Source: Sphingobacteriales bacterium (GTDB lineage: Bacteria; Bacteroidota; Bacteroidia; AKYH767-A; OLB10). From it: a stretch of DNA of 34,022 bases. A program made the translations under genes and the position numbers. Positions within the stretch are counted from its first letter, which is position 1. Each line of letters opens with the position of its first letter. Shown here one piece after another: positions 8,369 to 16,277 of this stretch. A model generated the notes under the pieces. The model was not told the origin of the DNA, ran no database searches, and was given only the letters and a program-made list of their open reading frames with translations. The DNA is taken from the NCBI GenBank assembly GCA_021299095.1, contig JAJTFW010000002.1:202133-236154 (forward strand), written 5' to 3'.

Positions 8369-9151
8369 ATGCGAATCGGATTTGTTCTCAGGCGAATTTG
8401 GTGTACCTGGTTTTTCATCAGCGGATTCCTGTTTTTTCTGCCCCTGTATCCCATTTTTCTGATTTTGCTAAGCCGTGAGTCCTGGTTCGTTCATGCTTGG
8501 CGACTAAAGAAAGTATGGGCCCACTGGATCCTGCTCACTACTGGGATTGTTTACACCACTACGCGAAAGGCGAAACTTGACCCTAAACAAGCCTATGTCA
8601 TCACACCGAATCACACCTCCTACCTCGATATCCTACTGACAACAATCGCCTTTGGAAATTACTTCCATTTTATGGGCAAGGCTGAACTGAAGAAGATTCC
8701 GATGTTCGGAATCTTTTTTCGGAAGATGAATATCTCGGTCGACCGGGCTAGCAGAAAGGACTCACACAAGGCCTATAAACGGGCAAGAAAAGACCTGCAG
8801 CGCGGCATCAGCATCGCGATTTTTCCGGAGGGAACCATTCCTGATTGCTCACCCCAATTGGGCCCATTTAAAAGCGGCGCCTTCCGCCTGGCCATTGAAA
8901 TGCAGGTGCCAATTGTTCCAGTTACTTTTCTCGACAACCTAAGACTTTTCCCCGACAAGATGGGCGAACGCATGTTGCTTAGACCGGGCCGATCAAGAAT
9001 CGTTTTACACGAACCCATCATTACCACTGGCATGACCGAGGAGGATCTTCCTGAGCTCAGACAGAAGGTCCGTGACGTTATCGAAGGCGAACTCAGGTCG
9101 CATGGCTTAATCAATCACGAGATCACGATGCCGACAAGAGCTGGGGTTTAA
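8369..9151 (+). CDS. plsC: 1-acyl-glycerol-3-phosphate acyltransferase (PlsC family)
   Basis: From the ATG at 8369 the protein has 260 residues. It has the PlsC acyltransferase motifs NHTSYLD (His82, Asp87), MGKAELKKIPMFG (102-114), FPEGT (152-156) and a VPIVPV segment, in the expected order and spacing. A hydrophobic N-terminal stretch (about residues 16-36) should anchor it in the inner membrane. It probably transfers an acyl chain to lysophosphatidic acid in phospholipid synthesis; related enzymes acylate other lipids, so the exact acceptor is inferred. An in-frame TTG at 8312 would add 19 residues, but the ATG follows a TATATTCG promoter-like box by seven bases and is preferred. It is divergent from trpS and convergent with the bacilliredoxin gene. 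Confidence 0.88.
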   Translation: MRIGFVLRRIWCTWFFISGFLFFLPLYPIFLILLSRESWFVHAWRLKKVWAHWILLTTGIVYTTTRKAKLDPKQAYVITPNHTSYLDILLTTIAFGNYFHFMGKAELKKIPMFGIFFRKMNISVDRASRKDSHKAYKRARKDLQRGISIAIFPEGTIPDCSPQLGPFKSGAFRLAIEMQVPIVPVTFLDNLRLFPDKMGERMLLRPGRSRIVLHEPIITTGMTEEDLPELRQKVRDVIEGELRSHGLINHEITMPTRAGV

Positions 9152-9156
9152 ACGCA

Positions 9157-9182
9157 GAACGGTGGTCAATCGACCACCGTTC
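9157..9182. terminator. Perfect 11-bp hairpin between convergent genes
   Basis: GAACGGTGGTC (9157-9167) and GACCACCGTTC (9172-9182) pair perfectly around an AATC loop. The hairpin lies in the 52-base gap between the convergent acyltransferase and bacilliredoxin genes, so it could serve both strands. Neither side has a long T-run, so termination strength is uncertain. Confidence 0.55.
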
Positions 9183-9203
9183 GCATTAGCTTGTTCAGGC
9201 AAA

Positions 9204-9635
9204 TCAGGCCTTCACGGCGCAATAGGTATCGATGGCAGCAATGAGGTTCTCTGCAATCATGTCCGCAGAGTGACCTTCGATGTGATGACGCTCGAGCATA
9301 TGAACCACTTTTCCATCACGAAGTAACGCAATGCAGGGTGAAGAAGGCGGATACGGTGCCAGGTGTTTTCGGACTTGGGCAGTAGCTTCTACGTCTTGTC
9401 CGGCAAATACCGTGAGAAGATGTTCGGGGTTAGCCGATGATTTGGAAAGTGCAAGACGGACACCGGGGCGTGCAGCACCGGCAGCACAACCACAAACAGA
9501 GTTGACCACAAGCAGGGCTGTACCGGTTTGACCGGTGAAAACTTGTTCAACCTGCTGGGCATCTTTCAGTTCAGTAAATCCCACTGCGGTCAGTTCCTGA
9601 CGCATGGGTGCACACAATTGTTCTGGATACGGCAT
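9204..9635 (-). CDS. BrxA/BrxB-family bacilliredoxin
   Basis: The 143-residue protein starts MPYPEQL and has the thioredoxin-like bacilliredoxin features: the CGC active site at 48-50 in VNSVCGCAAGAARPG, and near the C-terminus LERHHIEGHSADMIAENL, close to the ERHxIEG motif of this family. Firmicute BrxA and BrxB remove bacillithiol from protein thiols. Many Bacteroidota have the family, but whether this organism makes bacillithiol cannot be judged here. An open frame extends upstream to 9770, but it would cross the promoter-like TACCTTTG box at 9656-9663 and overlap the divergent gene; the ATG at 9635 matches the family length. It is convergent with the acyltransferase and divergent from the PAS-like gene, so it is likely transcribed alone. 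Confidence 0.9.
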   Translation of the reverse strand: MPYPEQLCAPMRQELTAVGFTELKDAQQVEQVFTGQTGTALLVVNSVCGCAAGAARPGVRLALSKSSANPEHLLTVFAGQDVEATAQVRKHLAPYPPSSPCIALLRDGKVVHMLERHHIEGHSADMIAENLIAAIDTYCAVKA

Positions 9636-9655
9636 AGTAAAGATGTTTGGTGCCA

Positions 9656-9663
9656 CAAAGGTA
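9656..9663 (-). promoter_or_regulatory. Putative -7 box of the bacilliredoxin gene (TACCTTTG)
   Basis: TACCTTTG on the minus strand is an exact TAnnTTTG match and ends 20 bases before the ATG at 9635. There is no clear TTG at the -33 position. It supports the short start of the bacilliredoxin gene. Confidence 0.5.
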
Positions 9664-9733
9664 CGGCAGGGCGGGCGAAAATCGGCTGTAAGGAATACCC
9701 TGATTTTTCCCACATGCCGGTTCGAGGTGAGGG

Positions 9734-9741
9734 TAGCTTTG
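9734..9741 (+). promoter_or_regulatory. Putative -7 box of the PAS-like gene (TAGCTTTG)
   Basis: TAGCTTTG is an exact TAnnTTTG match, 27 bases before the ATG at 9769. Together with the minus-strand box at 9656-9663 it makes a divergent promoter pair. No TTG is seen 19-21 bases upstream. Confidence 0.42.
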
Positions 9742-9768
9742 TTCAGCAAGTCATTCGGAAAAGCAATC

Positions 9769-10110
9769 ATGAAAACGAAAAAAACACGCGATGAGCGTTA
9801 CCCAGTCATGCGATTCGACCTCCAGGGAAACCTGATCGACTCGAATTTAACTGCCCTACCCTTGCTCGCTAGCTGGTCATCCGGCACTGTTTCTCAGCTC
9901 AAGGGAGCACCACCGGAAGTTCACAATTTCATGATGCACTGCCTAGGTACATCCAGCTCAAAAACACTTGAGGTACGGTTTTCGGACCTGCAGATCAGCT
10001 TCGATGCCGTACCCTATCCCGAAGCTGGCTTCATTGGACTATACGGGTTCGATGTCCGTAATGCCCACGAAGTTGCCATCGGACGGCCCGACTGGAAGCG
10101 TACCCTGTAA
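9769..10110 (+). CDS. Small stand-alone PAS-like domain protein (113 aa)
   Basis: From the ATG at 9769 the protein has 113 residues. After a lysine-rich start, RFDLQGNLIDSN resembles the first strands of a PAS domain, and the end PYPEAGFIGLYGFDVRN resembles the last two strands of PAS domains found in sensor kinases (the common form is PEAGYVNLYGRDIT). No kinase, HTH or membrane segment follows, so it is a single-domain protein. It might sense a ligand or act as a partner for another regulator, but no function can be assigned. A strong terminator lies 32 bases after the stop and a single-domain response regulator follows on the same strand. The open frame extends upstream to 9604, antisense to the bacilliredoxin gene; that extension is rejected. 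Confidence 0.7.
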   Translation: MKTKKTRDERYPVMRFDLQGNLIDSNLTALPLLASWSSGTVSQLKGAPPEVHNFMMHCLGTSSSKTLEVRFSDLQISFDAVPYPEAGFIGLYGFDVRNAHEVAIGRPDWKRTL

Positions 10111-10141
10111 AAAAAGATTCGTTTGTTGGTTAGTTGATAAG

Positions 10142-10175
10142 CGACGGCCGGTCATGAACCGGCTGTCGTTTTTTT
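10142..10175 (+). terminator. Rho-independent terminator after the PAS-like gene
   Basis: CGACGGCCGGT (10142-10152) pairs with ACCGGCTGTCG (10158-10168), with one G-T pair, around a CATGA loop and is followed by seven T. This is a textbook intrinsic terminator on the + strand. It separates the PAS-like gene from the response regulator, which therefore needs its own promoter in 10176-10232; I see no clear box there. Confidence 0.88.
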
Positions 10176-10232
10176 CTGTAACCCCATTCCTTTTCCTGCG
10201 TTAAACCACCCACACTCTCAATACCAGCAGGC

Positions 10233-10679
10233 ATGGAACCGAAAACGACGACTCAAACAATAGGCGGAACAATTCAAACCGCCGAACACAGCGTTCCGAA
10301 ATACGAATCGGTCATGCTAATTGATGATAACACCATCGATACCTTCATCAACCGCAAGTTGATCGAGAACAACGCATTCTGCAGCCGAGTCACAAGCTAT
10401 AATGATGCACGCGAGGCGATTGATTTTCTCAAACAGGCCTCTGAACAGGAATGGCCGGAGCTGATTTTTCTAGATATCATGATGCCCGAAATGGACGGAT
10501 TCGCCTTTTTGGAAGCTTTCGAACGACTCGACAGAGGACAGAAAAACCGCATTAAAGTGGTTATGTTATCCACCTCAGATAGCTTTAAGGACTTGAACCG
10601 CGCCAATAAAAACGTGTTGGTACGCAAATTCCTGAACAAGCCACTCACTGCGGATATGCTGAAGGCAATCCACGTTTAA
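10233..10679 (+). CDS. Single-domain response regulator (CheY-like receiver)
   Basis: The 148-residue protein is one receiver domain with a 25-residue N-terminal tail. The acidic pocket is Asp31-Asp32 in MLIDDN, the phospho-acceptor is Asp81 in FLDIMMPEMDG, the Thr/Ser switch is in MLSTSD (111-116) and the conserved lysine is Lys136 in FLNKPLT. There is no output domain, so it probably works by protein contact, in the manner of CheY or of phosphorelay intermediates common in Bacteroidota. No histidine kinase is in the window. Its stop codon shares the TTAA at 10676-10679 with the stop of the convergent tadA gene. Confidence 0.92.
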   Translation: MEPKTTTQTIGGTIQTAEHSVPKYESVMLIDDNTIDTFINRKLIENNAFCSRVTSYNDAREAIDFLKQASEQEWPELIFLDIMMPEMDGFAFLEAFERLDRGQKNRIKVVMLSTSDSFKDLNRANKNVLVRKFLNKPLTADMLKAIHV

Positions 10680-11119
10680 CGCTTCAGCCTGAAGTACGAT
10701 CTAATCAATTCGGCGCAATCCTCTGCCAGCACCCCTCCTTCCACGATGGTCGAAGGGTGCAGGAAGGGGATTTCGGCATTAAAAAGGCCATAACCCCGCT
10801 TGGTGTCGCGGGCACCGAATACAATACGCCCGATCTGTGTCCAGTAGGCTGCTCCGGCGCACATGGGACAAGGCTCCAACGTCACATAGAGGCTACAATC
10901 CTGAAGGTACTTTCCTCCCAGACTGGCCGATGCCGAGGTGAACGCCATCAGTTCAGCATGGGCGGTTACATCCTTGAGCCGCTCCACCATGTTGTGGCCA
11001 CGTGCAATGATCCGGCCATTTGCAACAATCACCGCACCCACCGGAACCTCATCGGCATCGAATGCAGCCCGGGCCTCAGCAAGTGCAGCCCGCATGAAGT
11101 AGGCATCGTCGAGAACCAT
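10676..11119 (-). CDS. tadA: tRNA-specific adenosine deaminase TadA
   Basis: The 147-residue cytidine-deaminase-fold enzyme has the zinc and proton-shuttle motifs HAE (54-56, within VTAHAELMAF) and PCPMC (83-87, zinc ligands Cys84 and Cys87). VPVGAVIV (26-33) and GHNMVE (41-46) match TadA, which converts A34 to inosine in tRNA-Arg(ACG). A guanine or other nucleoside deaminase is possible but less likely given these motifs. The ATG lies four bases after a TACTTTCG box, suggesting a leaderless or nearly leaderless message. It is divergent from the IPExxxVDY gene. Confidence 0.88.
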   Translation of the reverse strand: MVLDDAYFMRAALAEARAAFDADEVPVGAVIVANGRIIARGHNMVERLKDVTAHAELMAFTSASASLGGKYLQDCSLYVTLEPCPMCAGAAYWTQIGRIVFGARDTKRGYGLFNAEIPFLHPSTIVEGGVLAEDCAELIRSYFRLKR

Positions 11120-11123
11120 GAAG

Positions 11124-11131
11124 CGAAAGTA
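11124..11131 (-). promoter_or_regulatory. Putative -7 box of tadA (TACTTTCG)
   Basis: TACTTTCG on the minus strand fits TAnnTTTG with one change and ends four bases before the tadA ATG. At that distance transcription would begin at or beside the start codon. No -33 TTG at 19-21 bases is seen. Confidence 0.45.
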
Positions 11132-11205
11132 AACACCAATTGCTTGCTAACAGGCTGCGGTTAATCCAGTATGAAGAAACCCCGCTAGGAGGTCTTGTCG
11201 CTCAC

Positions 11206-11213
11206 TACATTTG
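11206..11213 (+). promoter_or_regulatory. Putative -7 box of the IPExxxVDY-pyk unit (TACATTTG)
   Basis: TACATTTG is an exact match to TAnnTTTG, four bases before the GTG start at 11218. No TTG occurs at the usual -33 spacing. If used, the transcript would start at about the GTG. Confidence 0.48.
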
Positions 11214-11217
11214 ACCT

Positions 11218-11664
11218 GTGGCAAAAAAACTGTTGCTCAGCCTGGATTACGTTCCCGAGTTCGATTTCGAAGTCATCGGGATTTTCAGCTCATTGCGCGA
11301 CTACCGCCTTTGCTTTGAACTGAACCGTGCAATGGGTCTGAATTTCTGCAGGACACCAGACCTGCAGGTAATCCTTGACAAAAACGGAGTCTTGGGTGAG
11401 TTCACCACTTACTTCGTTCTCAGCGAAAACAGTGAAGAACTTTATCTGGTCGCCAACCGCTGTAGCAACGGACACTTCATTCCCGAAATGAAGCAAACCG
11501 ATTACTTCCTGGTCATTAAAAACCGAAGCCGATACACAACGATTCCAGATGTACTGGAAACACTAAAAAACATCCGTAACCTGAGCAGTGCGCAGCAGAT
11601 AGAACTTTCTGCGCTAAAGAGTGCAGAAAACTTTATCCTTCTTGAACCTGTTCAACAAAAGTGA
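11218..11664 (+). CDS. IPExxxVDY-family protein
   Basis: The 148-residue protein matches the Bacteroidota-specific IPExxxVDY family, for example in LDYVPEFDFEVIGI near the start, then DYRLCFELNRAMGL, and DYFLVIKNRS in the second half. The family has no assigned function. It lacks a signal peptide, membrane segment or obvious catalytic motif. It sits 31 bases upstream of pyruvate kinase, the arrangement known in many Flavobacteriia, and is likely cotranscribed with it. The start is a GTG at 11218; no ATG occurs in frame until about residue 39, beyond conserved-looking sequence, so GTG is the best choice. A TACATTTG box ends four bases before it. Confidence 0.82.
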   Translation: MAKKLLLSLDYVPEFDFEVIGIFSSLRDYRLCFELNRAMGLNFCRTPDLQVILDKNGVLGEFTTYFVLSENSEELYLVANRCSNGHFIPEMKQTDYFLVIKNRSRYTTIPDVLETLKNIRNLSSAQQIELSALKSAENFILLEPVQQK

Positions 11665-11695
11665 ACGGTTTTTTTAATCTGAATCCACTTGCCTT

Positions 11696-13129
11696 ATGAT
11701 CATTGAGCGATACAACCGGACAAAAATCGTGGCCACAGTCGGGCCCGCCAGCCATTCAGAATCCACTCTGGAGTCTCTCATTCTGGCAGGCATGGATGTA
11801 TGCCGCATCAACAGTTCACACGGCGACCATGCGATGATGGAGGAAACCATCCACCTCATCCGGAAGCTGAATGATAAACTTCAGACTCACGTCGCTATCC
11901 TGTTCGACCTGCAAGGCCCCAAAATCCGCATCGGCGATTTACAGGAGAAAGATGTCGTGCTTCGCGAGGGCGACGCATTGGTTCTGAGCCAGGAAGAAGT
12001 ACCTGGAACAGCCAGCGAGATATACATCAAATATCCGCACTTCCACAAGGATGTGAAAGAAGGCGACACCGTACTGGTAGATGACGGCAAGATCCAACTG
12101 CGTGTAACGGGCATTCGATCCGATGGAAAAGTTGATACGCTTGTTGTATACGGCGGTCCCCTATCCTCCAGAAAGGGAGTGAATCTACCGAACACATTGA
12201 TTTCGCTACCCAGCCTCACAGAAAAAGACCGGAACGATTTGGACTTCGCCTTGCGACACAATGTTGAGTGGATTGGACTTTCGTTTGTCCGAAAAGCCAA
12301 GGATGTTGAAGAGCTCAGGACAATCATTCGCAATGCAGGCAAATCAGCTCGTGTAGTTGCAAAAATTGAAAAGCCGGAGGCCATCCGGAACATCGATGCT
12401 ATCATTGATGTCAGCGACGGAATCATGGTTGCCCGCGGAGACCTCGGCGTAGAAATGCCCATGGAACAGGTTCCTGTTATCCAGAAACAGATTGTCCATA
12501 AATGCAACATCGCCTCGAAGCCTGTAATCATAGCCACACAGATGATGGAGAGCATGATTACGAACTACCGACCGACGCGCGCGGAGGCCAACGATGTGGG
12601 TAACGCCGTATTCGATGGCGCTGATGCACTCATGCTGAGCGCTGAGACTTCCGTAGGTGTTTATCCGGTCGAGACCGTTGCTGCCATGCAGAAGATCATT
12701 ACGGAAGTCGAGAAAGAAGATAGCATTTATTTCAGGGAACATACGCCGGCTCAGGATTCACGAAATTTCATCCCCGAGCAAATCTGTCAATTGAGCGTGG
12801 TGATGGCCAAACAAACGAATGCGGCAGCTATCGTGGCCATGACCCATTCAGGGATGACTGCCTTTAAGATTTCCAGTCATCGGCCGAAAGCGGGTATTTT
12901 CATTTTCACAGACAATCGCCCCATCCTGAATACGCTGAATCTTGTTTGGGGTATCCGCGGGTTCTATTACGACAAATACGAGAGCACTGATACAACCATA
13001 TCGGATATCCGAAAACACCTAGTAAAGGACGGCCTGGTCAAATCAGGGGATTACATCATCCACATTGCATCCACGCCCATTCACGAAAAGTCCACAGCCA
13101 ACACCATAAAATTGGCACGCGTAGAATAA
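11696..13129 (+). CDS. pyk: Pyruvate kinase
   Basis: The 477-residue enzyme transfers phosphate from phosphoenolpyruvate to ADP at the end of glycolysis. It shows TKIVATVGPAS (9-19), the substrate loop RINSSHG (37-43), where most relatives have NFSHG, VAKIEKPEAI with the catalytic lysine, the Mg-binding GIMVARGDLGVE, ATQMMESM, and PTRAEANDVGNAVFDGAD leading to LSAETSVG. The length is that of bacterial type II enzymes, with a complete C-terminal regulatory domain. The N-to-S change in the substrate loop (Asn39-Ser40-Ser41) keeps the asparagine itself. It follows the IPExxxVDY gene by 31 bases and precedes the M42 peptidase gene by 19, so the three probably form one transcript. Confidence 0.97.
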   Translation: MIIERYNRTKIVATVGPASHSESTLESLILAGMDVCRINSSHGDHAMMEETIHLIRKLNDKLQTHVAILFDLQGPKIRIGDLQEKDVVLREGDALVLSQEEVPGTASEIYIKYPHFHKDVKEGDTVLVDDGKIQLRVTGIRSDGKVDTLVVYGGPLSSRKGVNLPNTLISLPSLTEKDRNDLDFALRHNVEWIGLSFVRKAKDVEELRTIIRNAGKSARVVAKIEKPEAIRNIDAIIDVSDGIMVARGDLGVEMPMEQVPVIQKQIVHKCNIASKPVIIATQMMESMITNYRPTRAEANDVGNAVFDGADALMLSAETSVGVYPVETVAAMQKIITEVEKEDSIYFREHTPAQDSRNFIPEQICQLSVVMAKQTNAAAIVAMTHSGMTAFKISSHRPKAGIFIFTDNRPILNTLNLVWGIRGFYYDKYESTDTTISDIRKHLVKDGLVKSGDYIIHIASTPIHEKSTANTIKLARVE

Positions 13130-13148
13130 TACAAAAACGACCGAAACC

Positions 13149-14195
13149 ATGAATACAGCTCTGCTAAAGACCATTTGCGAAACGCCCGGAGCTCCCGGTT
13201 ATGAAGACCGGATCCGGGAACTTGTACTATCTGAAATCCGCGGACTTTGCGACGAAGTTCACATTGATAAGATGGGGAACGTAACTGCCATCCGCCGCGG
13301 GAAAGAACGCAAGAAAGTCATGTCAGCAGCACACATGGATGAAATCGGCTTCATCGTTACGCATATCGATGAAAAAGGCTTCCTGCGATTTCATACCCTG
13401 GGTGGATTCGACCCGAAGACCCTCACTGCCCAGCGTGTCATTGTACACGGCAAGCAGGACCTGATTGGAGTGATGGGATCAAAGCCCATTCACCTGATGA
13501 GCCCTGAAGAACGCAATAAAGCTCCTCAGCTGGGGGACTACTTCATTGACTTGGGACTTCCGAAATCCCGCGTGGAGAAACTCGTTTCGGTCGGAAATCC
13601 GGTTACGCGTCAACGTGAGCTCATCGAAATGGGAAATTGCGTGAATTGCAAATCGATCGACAACCGCGTTTCGGTTTTCATCCTGATCGAGTCCTTGCGC
13701 AAGCTCAAAGGGAATATCCCTTATGATTTCTATGCCTGCTTCACCGTACAGGAGGAGGTCGGACTGCGCGGAGCATCTGTTGCAGCACATCACATCGAAC
13801 CTGATTTTGGCATTAACCTCGATACAACCATCGCTTTCGACACGCCCGGAGCCCGGCCTTTTGAAATGGTGACTGAACTGGGTAAAGGCGCTGGAATTAA
13901 AATCATGGATTCCAGTACAATCTGCGACACACGGATGGTCAGCTTTCTGAAAAAAACCGCTGACAAGCATAAGATCAAATGGCAGAATGAAATCCTGCCT
14001 GCGGGCGGTACTGACACAGCGGGCTTACAGCGTAACGGCAAAACAGGATCGATTGCCGGAGCCATCAGCATTCCGACAAGACACATCCATCAGGCCATCG
14101 AAATGGCCGATAAGACGGACATCAGGAACTGCATTGACCTACTCAGCTTTGCGGTGAAGGAAATCCACACTCACGACTGGGCTCCCTGGAAGTAA
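13149..14195 (+). CDS. M42-family metallo-aminopeptidase
   Basis: The 348-residue protein is a TET/glutamyl-aminopeptidase-type M42 enzyme using two metal ions. Metal-site motifs appear in order: SAAHMDEIGFIV, KSIDNRV with the bridging aspartate, VQEEVGLRGA with the catalytic glutamate pair, NLDTTIAFDTPG, AGGTDTAGLQ, and the final IPTRHIHQAIE supplying the last histidine ligand. No signal peptide is seen, so it is cytoplasmic and probably trims peptides from the N-terminus as a dodecameric particle. It follows pyk by 19 bases. An endoglucanase label is sometimes given to this family, but the peptidase role is much better supported. Confidence 0.93.
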   Translation: MNTALLKTICETPGAPGYEDRIRELVLSEIRGLCDEVHIDKMGNVTAIRRGKERKKVMSAAHMDEIGFIVTHIDEKGFLRFHTLGGFDPKTLTAQRVIVHGKQDLIGVMGSKPIHLMSPEERNKAPQLGDYFIDLGLPKSRVEKLVSVGNPVTRQRELIEMGNCVNCKSIDNRVSVFILIESLRKLKGNIPYDFYACFTVQEEVGLRGASVAAHHIEPDFGINLDTTIAFDTPGARPFEMVTELGKGAGIKIMDSSTICDTRMVSFLKKTADKHKIKWQNEILPAGGTDTAGLQRNGKTGSIAGAISIPTRHIHQAIEMADKTDIRNCIDLLSFAVKEIHTHDWAPWK

Positions 14196-14256
14196 GATCC
14201 CATCGTGTAGAGGGGCGTTCTTGATTGCAAGCCTGGAGACTTTTGGTCAAATTCGC

Positions 14257-14286
14257 TTGCACATAGCCTTGTGTTTTGTATTTTTC
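14257..14286 (+). promoter_or_regulatory. Putative promoter of the cytochrome gene
   Basis: TTG (14257-14259), a 19-base spacer, and TATTTTTC (14279-14286) match the Bacteroidota layout TTG-N19-TAnnTTTG with the last base changed. The predicted start of transcription is close to 14293, just before the ATG at 14301. Confidence 0.45.
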
Positions 14287-14300
14287 GGATTAGGGTATCC

Positions 14301-16247
14301 ATGAAAAAGTCTATTTCGGTCCTTACCGTGCTCGTTGCCTGCGTGTTGTTGTTACGCAGTGGGGGCGTGCTTGTATCCAAAGAAGGGTATCATTCTCCCG
14401 AGGACCTGCGGTTTTTCCAGGCACATTTTCGTCCACCCCTCGACTCAGGCGAGTATTTCTCACTGCCACAGAACTGCAAAGGATGCCACGGCTACGACTC
14501 GCTGGGACTAGCGAACATTGATGGTTCGGGTATGGATGTGAACCTGTACGACGATTGGGAAACCTCCATGATGGGACTTTCGGCGTATGACCCACTCTGG
14601 AGAGCGAAAGTCAGTCACGAAATTCTGGTGAATCCGACCCACGCGGATGAACTACAAACCTTGTGCACTTCGTGTCATGCACCGCTTGGGCATTACGATG
14701 CATTCTACAAAGGACAGCCCCATTACACCCTGGCCGATCTTCAAACTGACTCGTTGGGCCAATCTGGAGTTTCCTGCCACAGTTGCCATGGCATCAAAGA
14801 TTCAAGCAGCCTGGGCAGCTTGTTCACAGGCCTGATTCCTTACGATACAAACCGTATGGTTTACGGGCCATTCCCGGCTCCGCTAACCGGTCCAATGCAA
14901 TTGTATGTGGGTCTCACTCCAGCGCTTGGTCTTCATTTGAGTGAAAGCAGAGCCTGCTCCCCATGCCACACATTAATCACGCAAACTGCGGACTTAAACG
15001 GAAATGCCACCGGCACTACTTACGTTGAACAAGCCACTTACCACGAATATCTCAATTCCGCCTACCCAAACATCCTGCAGCAGAGTTGCCAAAGCTGCCA
15101 CATGCCGGAGATTGAAGATGCCGTGAAAATCGCCAACGGTTATACGGCTATTCCCGGACGCACTCCTTTCAACCTGCACAGCTTTGCGGGAGCGAATCAA
15201 TTTATGGTGCAATTGATCAAACAAAACAAGAGTCGCTTGGGCGTTGATGCACCGGACCGCAATTTCGACTCGACGCTTGCGGCCATCACGCGCATGCTAA
15301 AGGAACAAACCCTTGATCTCTCAGCTCAATACGACACATCGGCCTCAACGGCTGATACCGCTTTCATTCGGGTCAAGCTAACCAACAAGGCAGGTCATAA
15401 GTTTCCAAGTGGATATCCGGCCCGTCGTGCCGTATTGCAACTGATCGCCATCAAACAAAACGGCGACACGCTCTTTTCATCCGGTCTCTTTGACAGCACC
15501 TTTGAAACCACCACTGCACCTCCCGGTTCGTTCGAACCCCATTACGAAATCATCAACAGCTCATCCCAAACCCAGATCTATGAGCAGATCATGGGGGACG
15601 TGAACGGTGACCGGACCACAGTCCTTGAGCGTGCTGCTAGTTCATTAAAAGACAACCGGCTGCCACCCCTGGGTTTCACGACCCTGCATCCTGTTTATGA
15701 CACCTGCGCCATTGCAGGTAACGCTGCGGTAGATCCGGACTTTAACCGCGACGGCTCGCTTGAAGGAACCGGTAGCGACCATGTCCAATATCACATCCCG
15801 CTCAATGGTTATCCCGGGGCGCTGCAAGTGATTGCAAGGGTTTATTACCAAGCGGTACCACCCTCGTGGCTTTCCGAAATGAGGGGATACAGCTCAGCCG
15901 AAATAGACACTTTTTTGAACATGTATGATCAGTCAGACCGGACACCCTTTCTGATTGCCAGTGATTCCGTTCAGACGCCAGCCATCACCACCGGAGTCGC
16001 TCAAAACCTGATATTGAGCGACTTACACGTATGGCCCAACCCCACATCAGATGGCCAGATAACCCTAACCGGACTATACCGCGAAGCCGGGATTGTAGTC
16101 TATGATGCCGGGGGACGACGCGTGTTTATAGAGGAGCGCCAGGCCGGCAGCCGCCGTGTCATTCTGCTACCCGAATCCAAAGGTATTTATTACCTTGTGG
16201 CCTCTCTTGGCAATCAGCGTATACTACGCAAGATTGTCAGATATTGA
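14301..16247 (+). CDS. Exported five-haem cytochrome c with T9SS type A sorting domain
   Basis: From the ATG at 14301 the protein has 648 residues. A signal peptide (MKKS, then a hydrophobic core to about residue 20) is followed by five haem-binding CxxCH motifs: CKGCH (59), CTSCH (122), CHSCH (159), CSPCH (219) and CQSCH (263). The region from about 345 to 540, with NKAGHKFPSGYPARRA, is a beta-rich domain often found after the haem domain in related cytochromes. The last 80 residues contain VWPNPTSDGQITLTG and end KGIYYLVASLGNQRILRKIV, a T9SS type A sorting signal, so the protein should cross the outer membrane and be released or anchored at the surface. It may carry electrons or be a haem enzyme; the substrate is unknown. 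It shares a 30-base junction with the next secreted gene. Confidence 0.88.
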   Translation: MKKSISVLTVLVACVLLLRSGGVLVSKEGYHSPEDLRFFQAHFRPPLDSGEYFSLPQNCKGCHGYDSLGLANIDGSGMDVNLYDDWETSMMGLSAYDPLWRAKVSHEILVNPTHADELQTLCTSCHAPLGHYDAFYKGQPHYTLADLQTDSLGQSGVSCHSCHGIKDSSSLGSLFTGLIPYDTNRMVYGPFPAPLTGPMQLYVGLTPALGLHLSESRACSPCHTLITQTADLNGNATGTTYVEQATYHEYLNSAYPNILQQSCQSCHMPEIEDAVKIANGYTAIPGRTPFNLHSFAGANQFMVQLIKQNKSRLGVDAPDRNFDSTLAAITRMLKEQTLDLSAQYDTSASTADTAFIRVKLTNKAGHKFPSGYPARRAVLQLIAIKQNGDTLFSSGLFDSTFETTTAPPGSFEPHYEIINSSSQTQIYEQIMGDVNGDRTTVLERAASSLKDNRLPPLGFTTLHPVYDTCAIAGNAAVDPDFNRDGSLEGTGSDHVQYHIPLNGYPGALQVIARVYYQAVPPSWLSEMRGYSSAEIDTFLNMYDQSDRTPFLIASDSVQTPAITTGVAQNLILSDLHVWPNPTSDGQITLTGLYREAGIVVYDAGGRRVFIEERQAGSRRVILLPESKGIYYLVASLGNQRILRKIVRY

Positions 16248-16277
16248 CCGACACAACCTCATCTAAACCATACTTGC

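Noticed and set aside
9604-9768. Longer start for the PAS-like gene
   Set aside because: The extension would run antisense into the bacilliredoxin gene and across both promoter boxes; the ATG at 9769 is the natural start.
11887-12555. 222-residue minus-strand open frame, rich in serine
   Set aside because: It lies wholly opposite pyk and has the low-complexity composition expected of a shadow frame.
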